Shown piece after piece: positions 51,821 through 54,314 of a stretch of DNA of 54,314 nt. Origin of the DNA: JAVBNN01 sp031551525 (lineage in GTDB: Bacteria > Bacillota > Negativicutes > Acidaminococcales > JAISLQ01). Made by a program: the position numbers and the translations under genes. The stretch is from the NCBI GenBank assembly GCA_031551525.1, contig JAVBNN010000033.1, positions 1 through 54,314 on the forward strand. The letters are read 5' to 3'. Position 1 is the stretch's first letter; every line of letters begins with the position of its first letter. The notes beneath the pieces were generated by a model, which was not told the origin of the DNA, made no database searches, and saw only the letters and a list, made by a program, of their open reading frames with translations.

Positions 51821-51862
51821 AAAACGCAAAACACGCTTAAATAGGCGTGTTTTGCGTTTTTT
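51821..51862 (+). terminator. Terminator after the activator gene
   Basis: A perfect 16-bp stem, AAAACGCAAAACACGC (51821-51836) with its reverse complement (51845-51860), around an 8-nt loop and ending in a T-run. It lies only 10 nt before the -24 box of the next promoter. Its arm GCGTGTTTTGC resembles GCGCATTTTGC near the other sigma-54 promoter. Confidence 0.9.
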
Positions 51863-51869
51863 ATTTAGA

Positions 51870-51886
51870 TGGTATGCTTTTTGCTT
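51870..51886 (+). promoter_or_regulatory. Second sigma-54 (-24/-12) promoter
   Basis: TGGTAT-GCTTT-TTGCTT has GG and GC exactly 10 nt apart and a perfect -12 TTGCT. It lies 78 nt before the crotonase start. The activator encoded immediately upstream is the natural candidate regulator. Confidence 0.75.
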
Positions 51887-51963
51887 AATCACAGTGTATG
51901 GAATTATTTTTAACGCGTGCTTGACGCAAAAACTGGAAAAATTTTTTAGGAGGAGGGTTGCCT

Positions 51964-52740
51964 GTGGCAGAAGAGATGATTTTGGTAGAAAAAAAAGACG
52001 GCATTGGCATCATAACGATCAACCGGCCCGAGGTACGCAACGCTCTCAACAAGGAGGCGTGGGCAAAACTCGGCAAGGCATTTGCAGAGTTTGACAAGGA
52101 TGACGAGGTAAAAGTCATCATACTGACCGGTGCGGGCGATAAAGCATTTGTAGCCGGGGCGGACCTCAACGCTTTGAAAGTACGTAGCGCTGTTGAAACA
52201 TTTGACGGTGAAACACCGGCTATCGTAGCAGGGGTCGAGGCGGTAAGCAAACCTACTATTGCCATGATAAACGGCTTTGCTTTAGGAGGAGGGCTGGAGG
52301 TCGCTATGGCCTGCGATATCAGGATAGCGAGCATTGACGCTAAACTGGGGCAAACCGAGATAAATGTTGGCATATTGCCTGGCGCAGGTGGCACACAACG
52401 TCTTTCAAGGTTGGTCGGACTGTCAAAAGCTAAAGAATTAGTCTTTACCGGTAAAATAATTTCCGCGCAAGAGGCTGAAAGCATCGGCTTGGTCAATCAG
52501 ATAGCTGCTAAAGAAGAACTTTTAGCGCAAACCATGGCTATGGCGAAAAGTATTGCGGAAAAGAGCCCGCTTACGTTAAAAATCGCCAAGGTGGTTATGA
52601 GTAAAGGTTTTGATACAGACCTGGCTAGTGGTATGAACCTGGAGCGGCTTGGACAGACTTTTATTTTTGGTACGGACGATCATTTAGAAGGTATAAATGC
52701 TTTTTTGGAAAAACGGACGCCGGAATTCAAAGGGCGTTAG
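51964..52740 (+). CDS. Enoyl-CoA hydratase/crotonase family protein
   Basis: A 258-aa crotonase that likely hydrates a 2-enoyl-CoA. The oxyanion-hole segments AFVAGADLNAL and GFALGGGLEVAMACD are present. Both catalytic-type glutamates can be placed, in GQTEINVGILPGAGGTQRL and in KAKELVFTG. It starts at GTG 51964. AGGAGGAGGG (51948-51957) gives better spacing to this codon than to TTG 51958, which directly abuts it. It is the first gene of a group with an HMGS-like protein and a thiolase. Confidence 0.9.
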   Translation: MAEEMILVEKKDGIGIITINRPEVRNALNKEAWAKLGKAFAEFDKDDEVKVIILTGAGDKAFVAGADLNALKVRSAVETFDGETPAIVAGVEAVSKPTIAMINGFALGGGLEVAMACDIRIASIDAKLGQTEINVGILPGAGGTQRLSRLVGLSKAKELVFTGKIISAQEAESIGLVNQIAAKEELLAQTMAMAKSIAEKSPLTLKIAKVVMSKGFDTDLASGMNLERLGQTFIFGTDDHLEGINAFLEKRTPEFKGR

Positions 52741-52761
52741 AACGTGAAAGGAGATGAGCAT

Positions 52762-54192
52762 GTGGGAGTAGGCATAGTAACTATCGGCTCATATGTACCA
52801 TATTGGCGGATAGAGAGGAAAACTATCGGCACTGCGTGGGGCAGGGGCTCGATGAAAGGCGAGAAAAGCGTTGCCAGCACCGATGAAGACAGCCTGACTA
52901 TGGGTGTGGAGGCAGCGATAAGATGTTTGGCTGACGCCAATCGGGAAAATATCGGAGCGCTATATTTTGCTTCAAATACCGCACCATATCTGGAAAAATC
53001 AACGGCCAGCATGATTGCCAATGTATGCGACCTGCGAGGGGATATATTTACGGCCGACTTGTCTGGTAACACTAAAGCCGGCGCCAGTGCGCTTAAAATG
53101 GCTTTAGCCATGGCAGGAGGTATGGGAAAAGATGTGTTGGTAAGCGCAGCCGACACTCGCGCCAGCTATCCTAAGTCTGACCAGGAGCAGTTATTCGGTG
53201 ACGCGGCGGCGGCGGTTCTCGTCGGCAGTGGTGACGTGGTAGCGGAATTGGTGGACGCCTATTCGGTAAACAATGAGATCATTGATGTTTGGCGCAATGT
53301 CGGCGAACAATACGTCAACTTAGGCGAAGGGCGTTTTATCATGGATAACGGCTATACTGCCGCCATGAAAAAGGCCGTAGCCGGGATACTCAAACAAAGC
53401 GGCAAAGAAGCCAAGGATTTCAGCAAAATAGTCCTTTCTACACCAGGCATGAAGGATGGCGATTCTATCGCTAAAAAGAACGGTTTTACACCGGAACAGC
53501 TGCAAAATAATTTTATGCTGGAAGTCGGCAATTGTGGCGCGGCGCAACCATTGTTGCTCCTGGCCGATGCCATAGAGAACGGCAAAGCGGGGGATCTTCT
53601 CTTGCTGGCCGCTTACGGCAACGGTGCGGACGCATTTATCTTCCGGGTGACCGATAAAGCCCAAAAACTCAGCAAAAAGCATACGGTTAAAAGTACTGTT
53701 GAGACCAAACGCACTCTTGCATCTTATACCAAATACCTCTCCTTCCGCGGGCAATTGGAGGCGGTGGCTGGCGAACCATTCCGCACCTTCCCCTCTAACG
53801 CTGCCTATTGGCGAGAAGGCGACGGTATAATGAAACTTATGGGCTCAAAATGTAACAACTGCGGTTCAGGCATCTATCCTGTGCATCGCATCTGCTATAA
53901 CTGTGGTTCCAAAGATGACTTTAAGAAAGTCAATCTCTCTGGGCGGACAGCCAAAGTATTTACCTACTCCATCGATAACCTGGCCGGATCAAGCGAAGAC
54001 CCGGTGGTAGTGCAGACGGTGGCCGATGACGAGGAAGGTTTCCGCTACTATCTCATCATGACCGACTTTGATGCTAAAGAGGTGGCGATCGGACAGGAAG
54101 TGGAATTCACTTTTCGTAAAATGTACGTCGGCGGCAATTATATAAACTACTACTGGAAATGCCGTCCGGTGAAAAGGGGGAGCGCACAATGA
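52762..54192 (+). CDS. HMG-CoA-synthase-like protein fused to a DUF35 zinc-ribbon/OB domain
   Basis: A 476-aa fusion. Residues 1 to about 340 have the thiolase-superfamily fold of archaeal-type HMG-CoA synthase (SYVPYWRI, GDAAAAVLVG, GNCGAAQPLLLL). The C-terminus is a DUF35 domain: zinc ribbon CNNCGSGIYP and CYNCGSKDDF, then an OB fold. The usual catalytic residues look replaced. The Cys position reads GNTKAGA where archaeal enzymes have ACKAGT. The Glu position reads SNTAPYLEK, and the His position reads LSTPGMKDG. It is therefore probably not a normal synthase. It may serve as a scaffold or CoA channel for the thiolase encoded next. GTG 52762 has AAAGGAGA at 52747-52754. The stop overlaps the thiolase start. 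Confidence 0.85.
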   Translation: MGVGIVTIGSYVPYWRIERKTIGTAWGRGSMKGEKSVASTDEDSLTMGVEAAIRCLADANRENIGALYFASNTAPYLEKSTASMIANVCDLRGDIFTADLSGNTKAGASALKMALAMAGGMGKDVLVSAADTRASYPKSDQEQLFGDAAAAVLVGSGDVVAELVDAYSVNNEIIDVWRNVGEQYVNLGEGRFIMDNGYTAAMKKAVAGILKQSGKEAKDFSKIVLSTPGMKDGDSIAKKNGFTPEQLQNNFMLEVGNCGAAQPLLLLADAIENGKAGDLLLLAAYGNGADAFIFRVTDKAQKLSKKHTVKSTVETKRTLASYTKYLSFRGQLEAVAGEPFRTFPSNAAYWREGDGIMKLMGSKCNNCGSGIYPVHRICYNCGSKDDFKKVNLSGRTAKVFTYSIDNLAGSSEDPVVVQTVADDEEGFRYYLIMTDFDAKEVAIGQEVEFTFRKMYVGGNYINYYWKCRPVKRGSAQ

Positions 54193-54314
54193 CAATAAAA
54201 GATCAAGTAGCGATAATCGGCATGGGCTGCTCCCGTTTTGGCGAACGTTGGGACGCCAGTGTATCAGATCTTGTTATAGAATCCGCTTACGAAGCTTATG
54301 CCGACGCGGGTGTC
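54189..54314 (+). CDS. Thiolase (SCP-x/acetyl-CoA acetyltransferase-like), N-terminal part
   Basis: The ATG overlaps the HMGS-like stop (ATGA), with AAGGGGGAG at 54174-54182. The visible 42 residues include VAIIGMGCSRFGERWD and DLVIESAYEAYADAG, typical of the SCP2/archaeal-type thiolases that pair with DUF35 proteins. The frame runs off the window edge, so the catalytic Cys is not visible. Confidence 0.8.
   Translation, partial: MTIKDQVAIIGMGCSRFGERWDASVSDLVIESAYEAYADAGV

Overview
The window is bacterial chromosome with about half G+C, almost all genes on the + strand, many TTG and GTG starts and strong Shine-Dalgarno sequences. T-box leaders, a SCIFF ranthipeptide, a tig-clpP-clpX-lon-engB cluster, trimeric [FeFe]-hydrogenase genes and a methylmalonyl-CoA pathway point to an anaerobic Firmicute that makes or consumes propionate or succinate. 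A Negativicutes-type or Pelotomaculum-like organism would fit; this placement is inference from gene content only. I see no mobile elements, CRISPR arrays or rRNA.

Layout. (1) 1-1.75 kb: SCIFF peptide and its radical SAM maturase. (2) 1.9-7.8 kb: lower glycolysis, gap, a fused pgk-tpiA, gpmI and eno, closed by a palindromic terminator. (3) 7.8-13.6 kb: a T-box (apparent Tyr specifier) controlling aroF-tyrA-aroA-aroC-aroB with start/stop overlaps. (4) 13.6-20.2 kb: tRNA-Gly(GCC), then tig, clpP, clpX, lon, engB. (5) 20.3-26.9 kb: AbrB-type permease, T-box and valS, a folC with an altered P-loop, an O-antigen-ligase-like protein. (6) 27.1-35.8 kb: a hydrogenase locus. An attenuator-like leader precedes a sensor-like module (DRTGG, HATPase, HydS-like [FeFe]-hydrogenase, DRTGG, PHP). 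A second structured leader precedes the trimeric hydrogenase genes (NuoE-like, HATPase, 2Fe-2S, HydB, HydA). (7) 36.1-39.1 kb: a sigma-54 promoter, then a beta-keto acid cleavage enzyme, a VOC protein and a CitMHS transporter. (8) 39.8-47.4 kb: CoA transferase, split methylmalonyl-CoA mutase, MeaB, epimerase, and methylmalonyl-CoA decarboxylase alpha, delta-like and biotin subunits. (9) 47.6-51.7 kb: MFS permease on the - strand, an SLC13 permease, and a PAS/AAA+ sigma-54 activator. (10) 51.8-54.3 kb: a second sigma-54 promoter, then a crotonase, an HMG-CoA-synthase-like/DUF35 fusion lacking the usual catalytic residues, and the start of a thiolase.

How it fits together. Region 8 interconverts succinate and propionate through succinyl-CoA, methylmalonyl-CoA and propionyl-CoA. 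The hydrogenases handle reductant, and the sensor-like hydrogenase may report H2 or redox state. The PAS/sigma-54 activator lies between two operons that each carry a good -24/-12 promoter, so it is the obvious candidate to switch on these acyl-CoA pathways. The most novel-looking items are the degenerate HMGS/DUF35-thiolase operon, the hydrogenase sensor module with its two structured leaders, and the sigma-54 circuit.
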